NCBI GenBank assembly: GCA_043757045.1
Contig: JAYVQC010000122.1
Location: 1 to 26,335 of the forward strand
Reading direction: 5' to 3'
Length of the DNA stretch: 26,335 bases
Source: JANNGC01 sp043757045
GTDB lineage: Bacteria; Verrucomicrobiota; Verrucomicrobiia; Limisphaerales; SIBH01
The position numbers and the translations under genes are program-made. The notes under the pieces are model-generated. The model had not been told where the DNA came from, made no database searches, and saw only the letters and a program-made list of their open reading frames with translations. Positions within the stretch are counted from its first letter, which is position 1; each line of letters opens with the position of its first letter. This document shows, one piece after another, positions 1-8,878 of the stretch.

Positions 1-3000
1 TTTGCCTGGACCAACGCCGTCTTCGACAACCTCTTCGACAACGCCACCCTGTTCCAGATCGCCGACCTGACCACCGGTCACAACGGCTACACCACCAACG
101 TCACCCGCTTTACGCCTCTCGCTGGCAATGACGTGATCGTGACCAACGTGACCCTCGGCTACGACGTCGGCCCGCTCGGCCGTGTTTACCTGCCCGACAG
201 CAGCCCGTTCCAGAACGCGGGCAGCCGGGGCGGACGCGCCGCCGGACTCTACTGGCACACCGCCACCGCCAACCAGCAGCCCGAAACCAACAGCACCGTG
301 GACCTGGGTTTCCATTATGTCGCGCTCGATTCCATGAATGCTTCCACCGGCTTCCCGCTCGACTACGACCTGAACGGAATCGCCAACTACGTGGAAGATT
401 TTGACGGGCATTTTTCTATTGATGCAGACTTGGCGAGCCTGCGTGGACAATCGAATGCGAACTTGGTGGCGTACGACCCGCTTGGACCCACCAGCCGTCG
501 AACCCCGCTGATCATTTCTGAAATCAAGTATGGCGCGGCTGCCAATTCCCAGTACATCGAAATCTACAACACGCACCATTTGCCGCAGACACTTGATGGA
601 TTCACCTTCGTCGAGCCCAAGAACGGATTCGTTCATTTTACGTTTCCCACTGGCAGCGCTGTCAATTCGCGGTCATTCGCTGTTGCGTTCCCCCTCGCTC
701 TTCCTCTCGCGAGCGGCCAACGATTGCAACTCCGAAATGCCAGGGGAGCAGTCCTGCTTGAAGTGAATTACGACAACCAGGCTCCTTGGCCAAAAGCGGC
801 AAATGGAACTGGTCACACGTTGGTCCCCGCTCACCCAACCTACGGTGAGGCGGATGCCCGAAGCTGGGCTTCCAGCTTCATCAATTCTGGCTCGTATCTC
901 TCATCGGACGTAACCCAAACCAACCTTCTGAGCCTCGTCAGGGTGAACGAAATTCTCATTAATCCAACCAACAGCCAAAAACAGTTCGTGGAGTTGTTCA
1001 ACGCTGGCAACAATTCCGTCAATATTTCAGGGTTGCGACTGAGCGCGAGCAAAACTCAACTCAACCAATTTGTCCTACCCACAAACACGATTCTCCCAGC
1101 CCACAGCTTTCTTTGCTTCATGCAGGGAGTGAACGCCCCAGGGCTGGGCCTGATGAAAACGAATGGAGACACCTTGTACTTCAGTTCGTCCGTCGGCGGG
1201 GTCACGCGAGTCCTCGAAGCGGTGAGTTTTGAAGGCCAATCCCCTGGCGTTTCATACGGTCGTTTTCCCGACGGTGCCGAAGAGTTTCACGAGTTGAACG
1301 CGCGGACACCGAAAGCAACTAACACCCCGCCGTTTACCCGCGACATTGTCATCACGGAGATCATGTTCAATCCAATCTTCCCCGTTTCGACAAACGAGTT
1401 CGTTGAAATTTACAACCGTGGAAGTACAAGCCAAAACCTTAACTTGTGGGGAATCAGGGGTACGCCACTAAAGTTTCCGAGTGTTAATATTCCGCCACAA
1501 GCTTATTTTGTTATCGCGTACGACGCTGCCGCGTTGGCACTCGCCTACCCCGGTCTAACGAACGGCGTAAACCTTTTTGGGGACATGGCTCCCAAAACTT
1601 TGGCGAACGCTGGGCAACTAATCGCGCTTACTAACGCGCAAGGGTTGGTGATCGATGAGGTCAGTTATTTCGGTGGGGGCCGCTGGGGCAAATGGGCCGC
1701 TGGCGGCGGGGCCAGTCTCGAGCTTAGGGATTTGCGCAGCGACAATCAGCGTGCGGCCAATTGGGGTGACAGTGCGCCACCGACGAACACTCCCTGGGAT
1801 TCCATGTCGGTGACGGGATTGGTTGCGAACGGAGACGGCGCGGGAAATGTGAATCGGCTGGAAATGCTGATGCTGGACGGCGGGGAGTGCCTTGTGGATG
1901 ACATCGAAGTTCGAAACTCAGCGGGGGTCAACTTGCTGGCCAACGGAACATTTGATGCCGGGGGTATGCTCTCCAGCCTGGGCTGGACGGCGGAGGGCCA
2001 CCACGATCTGAGTACGGTAACGAATGGACTCGGCACGGCTGGCACGGCCTGCCTGTCGCTCAACGCTTCTGGTCGGGGCGATTACTTGGCGAACCGCCTG
2101 CACCACGCGCTCAATTCCACGTTCAGCGTCGGGAGCACCTGCATCATCTCCGCCAAGATCAAATGGCAGCGCGGACACCCGGAATTAGTGTTCCGACTGG
2201 CGGGCGGTTATTTCGAAGCTGTGGGGCGGATGACCATCCCCACGGAACAGGGTACACCGGGTCGCGCCAATTCTGTCGCGCAAACCAACTTGGGACCGGC
2301 AATTTACGATGTGCAGCATTACCCGCCGGTACCGCTGTCGAACGAGATTGTGACTATCACGGCCCGCGTCAGCGATCCCGATGGTGTTCAAAGTCTTCGG
2401 CTGAAGTACCGGCTTGACCCGGCCACCAATTATGGAGTCTTGCCGATGCTGGACGATGGAAATGCCGGAGCCATGAGCGGCGATGCCGTGGCGCTGGATG
2501 GCCTCTATACAGCAGTTCTGCCACGCCAACAGGTGGCAAACATCGCATTTGTCATCGAAGCGGTCGATGCGTTCGGTGCCGTTACACGTTTTCCGACCGA
2601 GGAGGCACAGTATCCTGGCGACCGATGGAGACGTGAGTGTGTCGTTCGCATCGGTGAAGGAACGAACAGCAGCAGCTTCGGCAGTTATCGCCTGTGGTTG
2701 ACCTCATCCAATTTCAACCGCTGGGCAACGCGCGGGCAGGCTCATAATGGACCGATTGACCTCACTTTCATCAACGAGAATCGGACCATCTATAACGCGG
2801 GCGTGCGGTACGCCGGTTCCTTTGGACACAGCAGCTTTTTCACCTCCCCTTTGGGTCTGGTTGGTTACAGCCTTTCCTTTCCGGGCGACGAACCGTTTCT
2901 CGGCGCATCGGCGCTGAATTTGGATTACGACGACTCCGATGGAGGACACGGAAACGCGAAGACACTGCAAAGCGAGCAACTCGCCATGCGCATTGCCGAT

Positions 3001-4203
3001 GGATTGGAACTACCAAACCACTACCGTCGTTTTGTGGAACTTTACGTTCATGGCAGCAAAAGGACCGGCGGGACTGTTGCTTACGAGGATACGCAGGGGC
3101 CAAACACCGATTTCATAAACGAATGGTTCCCCACGGCAGACTTGACCAAAGGGGCTGAGCTTTTTGGCATCAATTACTGGATAAGTAACTATCGTAACTA
3201 CCAAAGCAACATGAGCGTTGGTTTCATCCCGGGCTCCTTGATCCGCACAAGCCGGGGCTGGCCGGGGACCACCAACACTAGCCTGGATATTCCACGTTAC
3301 CGTGTTCTGTGGGAACCTCATGCGTTGCATGGCAGGGGCGAGAACTACAATGCCCTGTCCAACGTGATCGTCGCGGTGGAAAATCCAGCATCCTCCGGTT
3401 ACATTTCAAATGTGGAAGCTTTGGTTGATGTCGAGCAATGGATGCGCGTCTCCGCGTTCGAGCGGGCCTTGGGGAATTTCGACAGCTACGGCTGGGACAA
3501 CGGGCAGAACATGTTTGGCTTCCACGATCTGACGGGCGGGCAGCGATGGCAGTTGTTGATGACCGATTTCGATACGGTTTTTTCCAGCGTGGCCCCGCGC
3601 ATTGGACCAACCGCAGCCCCCTTGGAGAACACCTACAACACGGAACCCAAGCTGGCAGAGATGCGTGCCAACCCCGCCTTTCAACGCGCGTTTTGGCGAA
3701 GCATATACGATTTGGCGAACACGAACGATGGCATCCTACTGACCAACACCATCTGGCCTATTTACTACGGAAGCGCTTATGAGCTTGCCAGCAATGGCTA
3801 CTCGCCGGAATGGACCGTGCCGCTGGGTGGCACCAATGGAGAGAACTGGATTGGGGTCGCCGACGTGGATTGGATCGCCCAACGGCAAACCAACCTGTGG
3901 ACGGTGTGGCTGCCACCGGTGCGACCGCCGTTCACGAATCTTAATTCCGCAAATTTTCGAGTAACCAACGTCACCACCATCAACTTGGCTGGAATCGCTC
4001 CGGTGGAAGTAAGGGGCCTCTCGTTAAATGGGACGAATGTTATTGTGTCTTGGACCACGGTGACGAACTGGCAATTCGCCACCCCCGTGGCGCTGGGGTC
4101 CAACTACCTGGAGGTTGTCGGTTATGGACGAAAAACAAACAGTCTGCCGGTTCGGGATTTGGGAGGATATACGCTGCGAATCTCGATCACGAGTACGAAC
4201 TGA
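1..4203 (+). CDS. Lamin-tail-domain / CotH kinase-like secreted protein (5' end outside window)
   Basis: The frame is open from the first base, so the gene begins upstream; 1400 residues are visible. Three lamin-tail-like modules follow one another at about nt 500-830, 940-1310 and 1340-1690, with motifs such as ISEIKYG, VNEILINP and ITEIMFNP, each followed by F/I-VE-I/L-YN or FN. Next come a jelly-roll-like segment (about 1790-2230), an Ig-like segment (about 2260-2620, ITARVSDPDG) and a CotH-type kinase-like domain (about 2680-4000, with FENFDSYG-like NFDSYG and LLMTDFDTVFS). CotH proteins are atypical protein kinases. In Verrucomicrobiota they occur in large exported proteins, so an extracellular or surface location is inferred. 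The Asn/Thr-rich composition fits. A secreted WD40 gene starts 8 nt after the stop. The first ~400 nt have a different style from the rest and resemble the end of another family (N-Y-V-E-D motif). The substrate is unknown. Confidence 0.85.
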   Translation, partial: FAWTNAVFDNLFDNATLFQIADLTTGHNGYTTNVTRFTPLAGNDVIVTNVTLGYDVGPLGRVYLPDSSPFQNAGSRGGRAAGLYWHTATANQQPETNSTVDLGFHYVALDSMNASTGFPLDYDLNGIANYVEDFDGHFSIDADLASLRGQSNANLVAYDPLGPTSRRTPLIISEIKYGAAANSQYIEIYNTHHLPQTLDGFTFVEPKNGFVHFTFPTGSAVNSRSFAVAFPLALPLASGQRLQLRNARGAVLLEVNYDNQAPWPKAANGTGHTLVPAHPTYGEADARSWASSFINSGSYLSSDVTQTNLLSLVRVNEILINPTNSQKQFVELFNAGNNSVNISGLRLSASKTQLNQFVLPTNTILPAHSFLCFMQGVNAPGLGLMKTNGDTLYFSSSVGGVTRVLEAVSFEGQSPGVSYGRFPDGAEEFHELNARTPKATNTPPFTRDIVITEIMFNPIFPVSTNEFVEIYNRGSTSQNLNLWGIRGTPLKFPSVNIPPQAYFVIAYDAAALALAYPGLTNGVNLFGDMAPKTLANAGQLIALTNAQGLVIDEVSYFGGGRWGKWAAGGGASLELRDLRSDNQRAANWGDSAPPTNTPWDSMSVTGLVANGDGAGNVNRLEMLMLDGGECLVDDIEVRNSAGVNLLANGTFDAGGMLSSLGWTAEGHHDLSTVTNGLGTAGTACLSLNASGRGDYLANRLHHALNSTFSVGSTCIISAKIKWQRGHPELVFRLAGGYFEAVGRMTIPTEQGTPGRANSVAQTNLGPAIYDVQHYPPVPLSNEIVTITARVSDPDGVQSLRLKYRLDPATNYGVLPMLDDGNAGAMSGDAVALDGLYTAVLPRQQVANIAFVIEAVDAFGAVTRFPTEEAQYPGDRWRRECVVRIGEGTNSSSFGSYRLWLTSSNFNRWATRGQAHNGPIDLTFINENRTIYNAGVRYAGSFGHSSFFTSPLGLVGYSLSFPGDEPFLGASALNLDYDDSDGGHGNAKTLQSEQLAMRIADGLELPNHYRRFVELYVHGSKRTGGTVAYEDTQGPNTDFINEWFPTADLTKGAELFGINYWISNYRNYQSNMSVGFIPGSLIRTSRGWPGTTNTSLDIPRYRVLWEPHALHGRGENYNALSNVIVAVENPASSGYISNVEALVDVEQWMRVSAFERALGNFDSYGWDNGQNMFGFHDLTGGQRWQLLMTDFDTVFSSVAPRIGPTAAPLENTYNTEPKLAEMRANPAFQRAFWRSIYDLANTNDGILLTNTIWPIYYGSAYELASNGYSPEWTVPLGGTNGENWIGVADVDWIAQRQTNLWTVWLPPVRPPFTNLNSANFRVTNVTTINLAGIAPVEVRGLSLNGTNVIVSWTTVTNWQFATPVALGSNYLEVVGYGRKTNSLPVRDLGGYTLRISITSTN

Positions 4204-4211
4204 AAACCGCT

Positions 4212-5330
4212 ATGAAACAACTTTTTTTCACTCTAGCTGTCGCTTGGCTTGTCGTTTCCTCGGGATTAGCTGGCCCGCCGCAAATCGTCTGGTCCGAGAA
4301 TACCTCATATGGATTGAGAACGGTGGCCCTTTCGGCGGATGGGAGCCGTGTAGCGGCTGGCGTTTACTACAACGTTTTTGCGTTGAGTGCGACTAATGGG
4401 GCTTTGCTGCGTCTCATTTCAGTTGGGAACAATGTACCCACCGGCGTGGCCCTTTCCAGCAATGGCAATCTGGTCTTTGCCGGAATGGGGGATGAACAGA
4501 CCCGCCTCTGGCGAATTTCCGATGGAGCGCTTGTTTGGGGCTATCCCGGGGGCAACAAAACCATTTACGGCGTGGACATGTCCACGGACGGCCTCTATTG
4601 CGCGAACACGACAGACTATCGCATCAACCGGCGCAGTGCCGCCACTGGAGCCGGTTATCCGGTGGGACCCCACGAGGACACTTCAACCTGCGTGTCGTTT
4701 TCCCCCAACAGCCAGCGCATCGCCTCCGGCAGCAGCGACTTTACGGCGCGGGTCTGGCGCACCAGCGATGGCGCGGCCATGCAAACCATGACCGGCCATG
4801 AAGGGGGACTTTACTCGGTGGCTTTCTCGCCGGATGGGGCGCTGCTGGCCACGACCAGCGGCGATGGCACGGCCAAAATCTGGAACGTCACCAACGGCGT
4901 GTGCCTGCAAACCATTCCCAGCGGCGGGGACATGGCGCGTTTTACGGCCAACGGCGAACTGCTTGTCACGCTCACCGACACGGTCTTCAACCTCTGGCGC
5001 GTGTCCGACGGTCGGCATGTGGCCAGCATGGAAGGCACCGGCGCGGTGCGATTCGACATCGCGCGCACCGGCAGATACTTCGTTTATGGCACGCTCAACG
5101 GTGTCGTAACCCTGGCCTACATGCCGCTGATGCTCGACACCATCACGCGCCAAGGCAACGAAACCGTCCTGCAATGGCAAGGCGGCAGCGGCCTCTACCA
5201 GGTGCAAACGAATGCGAGCTTCGCCACCAACGGCTGGCAGAACCTTGGTCCCGCCACCACCAACACCATCGCCACGAACGTCAGCACCGCCACCCGGTTC
5301 TTCCGCGTCCAAAGCCTCCCCAATCCGTGA
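4212..5330 (+). CDS. Secreted WD40-repeat protein, copy 1
   Basis: This 372-residue protein starts at an ATG 8 nt after the CotH-like gene. That start gives a clean signal peptide (MKQLFFTLAVAWLVVSSGLA, cleavage near Ala20), whereas the longer open frame runs back into the preceding gene. WD40-type blades can be read as V-S-F-S-P-N-S-Q-R-I-A-S-G and V-A-F-S-P-D-G-A-L-L-A-T-T-S-G-D-G-T-A-K-I-W-N, with weaker blades before and after. The last ~65 residues (from LDTITRQGNETVLQWQGG) form a separate module ending in FFRVQSLPNP, shared almost exactly with the second WD40 gene at 6487-7608. WD40 propellers are protein-interaction scaffolds. Being exported and coupled to a CotH-like gene, this one may bind that partner or a surface ligand (inference). 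The 5' third is less GC-rich than the 3' part, as in its paralogue. Confidence 0.85.
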   Translation: MKQLFFTLAVAWLVVSSGLAGPPQIVWSENTSYGLRTVALSADGSRVAAGVYYNVFALSATNGALLRLISVGNNVPTGVALSSNGNLVFAGMGDEQTRLWRISDGALVWGYPGGNKTIYGVDMSTDGLYCANTTDYRINRRSAATGAGYPVGPHEDTSTCVSFSPNSQRIASGSSDFTARVWRTSDGAAMQTMTGHEGGLYSVAFSPDGALLATTSGDGTAKIWNVTNGVCLQTIPSGGDMARFTANGELLVTLTDTVFNLWRVSDGRHVASMEGTGAVRFDIARTGRYFVYGTLNGVVTLAYMPLMLDTITRQGNETVLQWQGGSGLYQVQTNASFATNGWQNLGPATTNTIATNVSTATRFFRVQSLPNP

Positions 5331-5374
5331 ACTTCGCGGCTCGCCTTTGGTGCCGGTCCCGGTAGCATCAGGCC

Positions 5375-6475
5375 ATGAAACACCCGTCGCTACATGCCGG
5401 CTGGCTGGGGATAAAAAGCGAGCGCCAGACCCGCCACGCAGAATACATCGAAGAATTGTCGTTTGTGAGGACTGACCCCTTTCCAGACGTTCCGGCCAAT
5501 GGCAGTTTTGGAAATGGTTCTTTCAATGGATCGCTGGAGCGAGTCAACCGGTCTTGGCCTGGCACCACCAACAAGTCGCTCGACATCCCCCGCTATCGAA
5601 TCACCTGGGAGCCAAAAGCCCTTTCGAGTTCGGGTGAGGACTTTAGCACCCTGTCGAACCTGATCGTCGGAGTGGAAAGCACGAACTCGTCGGCGTATCT
5701 TTCCAACGTGGAAAACCAGGTGGATTACGAACAATGGATGCGGGTGCTGGCGTTCGAGCGAGCTGTGTGCAACTTCGACAGCTACGGCTACCACAACGGC
5801 CAGAACATGTTTGCATACCACGATCTGAAGAACGGGCAGAAGTGGAAACTCTTGATGACCGATTTCGACACCGTGTTCAGCTACGGTCTCAGTGACAGCT
5901 TCAACGGTGTCTGGGTTAACGCCGATCCGTTTTACAATGCCGACTCCTCAATCGTGGCGCGGGAACCACGCGTCGAGGACATGAAAAACATCCCAGTTTT
6001 TCGCCGCGCCTTCTGGCGCTGTCTTTACGATCTGGCGAACACCAATGACGGCGTGTTCCTGCCAAGTTTCATCGGGCCGATTTTCTCGGGGAATCAGGCG
6101 GTCTTGCTGACCAACGGCTACACTCAGCCGACAGCCACGAACGACCAACGGTTAGACCTAACGTGGATTGCCAACCGGCGGGCGTACTTGTGGGGCCGCC
6201 TGCCAGAAGCACGCCCCTCCTTTCTGGCCGGCATCCAAACTTTCAACACCAACACTTACTTTGCCACGCTCACCGGAACGGCTCCCGTCGAAGTCAAAGG
6301 TTTCAAGATCAATGGCAACGTGATGGCGGTAACGTGGACGACCGTCACCAACTGGAGCCTTTCTGGAACTTTGCCCACAGGAACACTTACTCTTTCTGGA
6401 TTTGATCGTAAGACCAACGAACTACCCGTTCGGGACAAAGGCGATTACACAACCAACTTGACCGTTTTTCCATGA
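5375..6475 (+). CDS. 5'-truncated CotH kinase-like protein (partial duplicate)
   Basis: This open frame encodes 366 residues. From about nt 5535 on (RSWPGTTNKSLDIPRYRITW) it aligns throughout with the C-terminal CotH part of the gene at 1-4203: same NFDSYG, NGQNMF, LLMTDFDTVFS, DLANTNDG, TAPVEVKG and NELPVRD motifs. The lamin-tail modules, the N-terminal half of the CotH domain and any signal peptide are missing. The first ~53 residues (MKHPSLHAGWLGIKSERQ...) have no counterpart in the intact copy and look like intergenic sequence read through. It is probably a decapitated remnant of a duplicated CotH/WD40 pair, with a frame that is still intact. The residues in the retained half of the domain are conserved, so recent truncation or some remaining function is possible. 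The next WD40 gene begins 11 nt downstream. Confidence 0.7.
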   Translation: MKHPSLHAGWLGIKSERQTRHAEYIEELSFVRTDPFPDVPANGSFGNGSFNGSLERVNRSWPGTTNKSLDIPRYRITWEPKALSSSGEDFSTLSNLIVGVESTNSSAYLSNVENQVDYEQWMRVLAFERAVCNFDSYGYHNGQNMFAYHDLKNGQKWKLLMTDFDTVFSYGLSDSFNGVWVNADPFYNADSSIVAREPRVEDMKNIPVFRRAFWRCLYDLANTNDGVFLPSFIGPIFSGNQAVLLTNGYTQPTATNDQRLDLTWIANRRAYLWGRLPEARPSFLAGIQTFNTNTYFATLTGTAPVEVKGFKINGNVMAVTWTTVTNWSLSGTLPTGTLTLSGFDRKTNELPVRDKGDYTTNLTVFP

Positions 6476-6486
6476 ACTGACGTTTT

Positions 6487-7608
6487 ATGAAAACTCTATC
6501 ACTTGCTTTGCTTTTTGCCGGGTCAATGCACTCCATGAACGCAGCCATACTGGCAGACGTAATATGGAAAACAAACGGACACCCCAATTGGGTTTCGTCG
6601 TTGCGATTTAGCCCAGGTGGCATTTCGTTCGCATCCGGCAGTTACAGTGGTCCGGCAAAATTGTGGAGTGTTTCAAATGCGCTTCTGCATATATTTGCTA
6701 TTCCAGTCAATGATGTTGTCACCGTAGCTTTTTCTGCGGATGGAGCGCGGATGTTCGGGGGAGGCGGCAGCGGAGGGCACCGTGCATGGCGGGTCGCAGA
6801 CGGTGCAGTTTTTTACACCCGAACAGGACCGTCCTTCGGCGAAGCCGCCTATTCGCCGGATGGGACAATGCTTGCGCTCGCACGCTGGCAGGCGAGTCTG
6901 GTTCTTCAGCACGCGGACACTGGGGCAGGTATCAGGTTTGTTGGCGATGATGACTTTCTTGCCCGCAGAGTTGATTTTTCACCGGACAACACGCTCCTTG
7001 CATCGTCTGGCGACGATTCAACGGCTCGTTATTGGCGCGTCAACGATGGCCTGCTCGTCCAAGAATTTTCTAATCATCCCGGCCCCGTCGCCTTCACGCC
7101 GGACGGCAAATACTTCGTCATGGGCAACACGGACGGCACCGGCACCTTCTGGGACGTGCAGACCAACGGCATCGCACGGATTTTCCCCGCGTGGGGCAGC
7201 ACCGTGCGCTTCAGCGCCAACGGCAAAATTCTCGTCACCGTCAACGGCCCGCTCGTCAACCTCTGGCGCGTCGCCACCGGCGCGCTTCTGGCCAGCTACG
7301 ACACCGCCCCCGACGGCAATGCCCTCTCCCTCGACGTCTCACCTGACGCCCGCCTCTTCGCTTACGGCACCTATAACGGCAGCGTGGTCCTCGCCCGGAT
7401 GCCCGTCACCCTCGACACCATCACGCGCACCGGAAACGAAACGGTTCTTAATTGGCAAGGCGGCAGCGGCCTCTACCAACTGCAAGCGAACACGAACTTC
7501 ACCACCAACGGCTGGCAGAACCTCGGCCCTGCCACCACCAACACCGTCGCCACCAACGTCAGCACCGCCACCCTCTTCTTCCGCGTGCAGAGTTTGCCGA
7601 ATCCGTAA
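6487..7608 (+). CDS. Secreted WD40-repeat protein, copy 2
   Basis: The protein has 373 residues and an N-terminal signal peptide (MKTLSLALLFAGSMHSMNAA). It is a paralogue of the gene at 4212-5330. WD40-like blades include LRFSPGGISFASGSYSG, VAFSADGARMFGGG, AAYSPDGTMLALARW and VDFSPDNTLLASSGDDSTARYW. The final ~65 residues are nearly identical to copy 1 (GNETVLNWQGGSGLYQLQ to FFRVQSLPNP), with far higher similarity than the blades. Codon style changes visibly near nt 7075: upstream codons often end in A/T, while downstream codons are almost all G/C-ending. This suggests recombination or gene conversion at the 3' end. Context repeats that of copy 1: it follows a CotH-like frame by 11 nt. It probably acts outside the cytoplasm as a binding scaffold; the ligand is unknown. 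Confidence 0.83.
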   Translation: MKTLSLALLFAGSMHSMNAAILADVIWKTNGHPNWVSSLRFSPGGISFASGSYSGPAKLWSVSNALLHIFAIPVNDVVTVAFSADGARMFGGGGSGGHRAWRVADGAVFYTRTGPSFGEAAYSPDGTMLALARWQASLVLQHADTGAGIRFVGDDDFLARRVDFSPDNTLLASSGDDSTARYWRVNDGLLVQEFSNHPGPVAFTPDGKYFVMGNTDGTGTFWDVQTNGIARIFPAWGSTVRFSANGKILVTVNGPLVNLWRVATGALLASYDTAPDGNALSLDVSPDARLFAYGTYNGSVVLARMPVTLDTITRTGNETVLNWQGGSGLYQLQANTNFTTNGWQNLGPATTNTVATNVSTATLFFRVQSLPNP

Positions 7609-7614
7609 CGGCGC

Positions 7615-7631
7615 GCGGACTTTCAGTCCGC
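7615..7631. repeat. Short palindromic repeat after WD40 copy 2
   Basis: GCGGACT-TTC-AGTCCGC is a perfect 7-bp stem with a 3-nt loop lying 7 nt after the stop codon. There is no T-run, so it is not a typical intrinsic terminator. It resembles the other short stem-loop repeats in this window. Confidence 0.6.
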
Positions 7632-7716
7632 AGCACGATTGTCATTCCAAGCGCGTACGAACCGGTCGCAGCACACCCGTTTCGCCATTCCAAGAGTTGT
7701 GTCGAAATCCTTCTCT

Positions 7717-8139
7717 TCAGACCCGGGGCCACCACGGGAGATTTCGCATCACGCCGAAGGCCACCACCACGGCCGCCGCCACCCAAATCCAGCGCGCGCT
7801 CTGGAACGGCTGCGGAAACTTTTGGCCGGTCAACCGCGCCAGCAAAAACCGCGCGCCGAAAAATCCGGCCAGCGGCAGCGCCAGCACCAGCAGCGGATTC
7901 AGCGCGAACGCGGAGCGCAGGTTCCCGTGCAGCAGTTGATGCGTGGCCCGCAGCCCGCCGCAACCGGGACAATCCCACCCCGTGAGCACTCGGAAGAAGC
8001 AGCGCGGGAAAAACCCGTGCTCGGCGGGATTGAAGAAAAACAACACCCCCGCCAGCGCCGCCGCCACGGCGAGGACGGTTAAAAAACAAACCCGGTCGCC
8101 CCCGCGCGACGCGGCGACGACCGGGGAAATTTCTTTCAT
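7717..8139 (-). CDS. DUF2752 family membrane protein
   Basis: This is a 140-residue integral membrane protein. The family signature is clear: a Cys-rich segment FRVLTGWDCPGCGGLRA followed by H-x-L-L-H-G-N and A-F-x-L-N-P, which is the DUF2752 pattern. Three hydrophobic helices are visible: residues ~17-37, ~78-100 and ~115-133. The function of the family is not established. The chosen start is the ATG (MKEISPVV) 2 nt after the stop of the upstream GYF_2 gene. An upstream TTG overlapping that stop would add only two residues. The two genes are therefore almost certainly co-transcribed and perhaps translationally coupled. The gene runs toward the WD40 copy 2 gene and is convergent with it. Confidence 0.88.
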   Translation of the reverse strand: MKEISPVVAASRGGDRVCFLTVLAVAAALAGVLFFFNPAEHGFFPRCFFRVLTGWDCPGCGGLRATHQLLHGNLRSAFALNPLLVLALPLAGFFGARFLLARLTGQKFPQPFQSARWIWVAAAVVVAFGVMRNLPWWPRV

Positions 8140-8141
8140 GC

Positions 8142-8744
8142 TCAACGGAAAGCGGACTTCACGCCGGGCTTATTCAGCACAATGAGAATCCAAACTCCGA
8201 CCGGCAGGCCCACGCAACAGCATGCCGAGGTGCAAGGCAGCATGGACAGAATCGTGGCGGTCAGGACCAGGCCGCGACTCTCCAGCTTTCGCATTTTCGT
8301 GGAGGCGAAAATGATGAGAGCGCTGATGCCCAGGCCGAGGAAGTTCACCACCAGCCCCAGGCTGCCCGTGGTCATCTCCACGATCTGGCGCAATTGCGGG
8401 GGAATGTCCTGGGTGTTCCGCGCGCCGGCGCCGAGCAAATGCGACAGGAGCGAAAGCACCGCCGTCACCGCACACAAAATGCCCACCACCAGCAACCCCG
8501 TGGCGGGACCGCTGATCAGCCGGGCCGCGTCCACGTCTGGCCCACCGGAAAAAACCTGGCCACCGGGAGCCGCCGTGGGACCGGAGGCAAATTCGGCAAA
8601 CGTCGCGAGCGGACGCCAGTCCGTCTGGCCCTCGGCTTGCAGCAGCGTCTGGGCGTTGGCGCGGCCTTCGGCCACCCAGCGTCGTATTTCGTCCGCGCTG
8701 ACCGGCCCGTATTCTTTTTGATCCGCTCCGATGATTTTGTACAT
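8142..8744 (-). CDS. GYF_2/DUF4339-domain membrane protein
   Basis: A 200-residue protein. Residues 1-52 form a GYF_2 (DUF4339) domain: MYKIIGADQKEYGPVSADEIRRW, then W-R-P-L near residue 45. These small domains sit at the N-terminus of bacterial membrane proteins and are thought to bind peptides. Then come hydrophobic stretches at about residues 88-118 and 130-195, resembling a DUF4190-like membrane module with K-M-R-K-L between two helices. The start was set at the ATG preceded by AAGGAAG at suitable spacing, one of the few clear ribosome-binding sites in the window; the longer frame adds 20 residues of no recognisable character. It precedes the DUF2752 gene by 2 nt. The molecular role is unknown; a membrane location is likely. 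Confidence 0.83.
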   Translation of the reverse strand: MYKIIGADQKEYGPVSADEIRRWVAEGRANAQTLLQAEGQTDWRPLATFAEFASGPTAAPGGQVFSGGPDVDAARLISGPATGLLVVGILCAVTAVLSLLSHLLGAGARNTQDIPPQLRQIVEMTTGSLGLVVNFLGLGISALIIFASTKMRKLESRGLVLTATILSMLPCTSACCCVGLPVGVWILIVLNKPGVKSAFR

Positions 8745-8878
8745 GCGTTGCTTCCTTTTTCTTTTAGGCAGGGCATGAGTGGCAGAACCGCGCGGGCAAT
8801 CCAATCTGAAAAAACGACGTGCGGATATTCTGGTTCACAGAGCGAGCCTTGAAGTCCCGGCGGTCCGTGCGCCGCCGG

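Noticed and set aside
6740..7939. 399-codon frame overlapping WD40 copy 2 and the DUF2752 gene
   Set aside because: It is Ser/Pro/Arg/Thr-rich frame-shifted sequence of the WD40 gene and has no signal peptide or domain.
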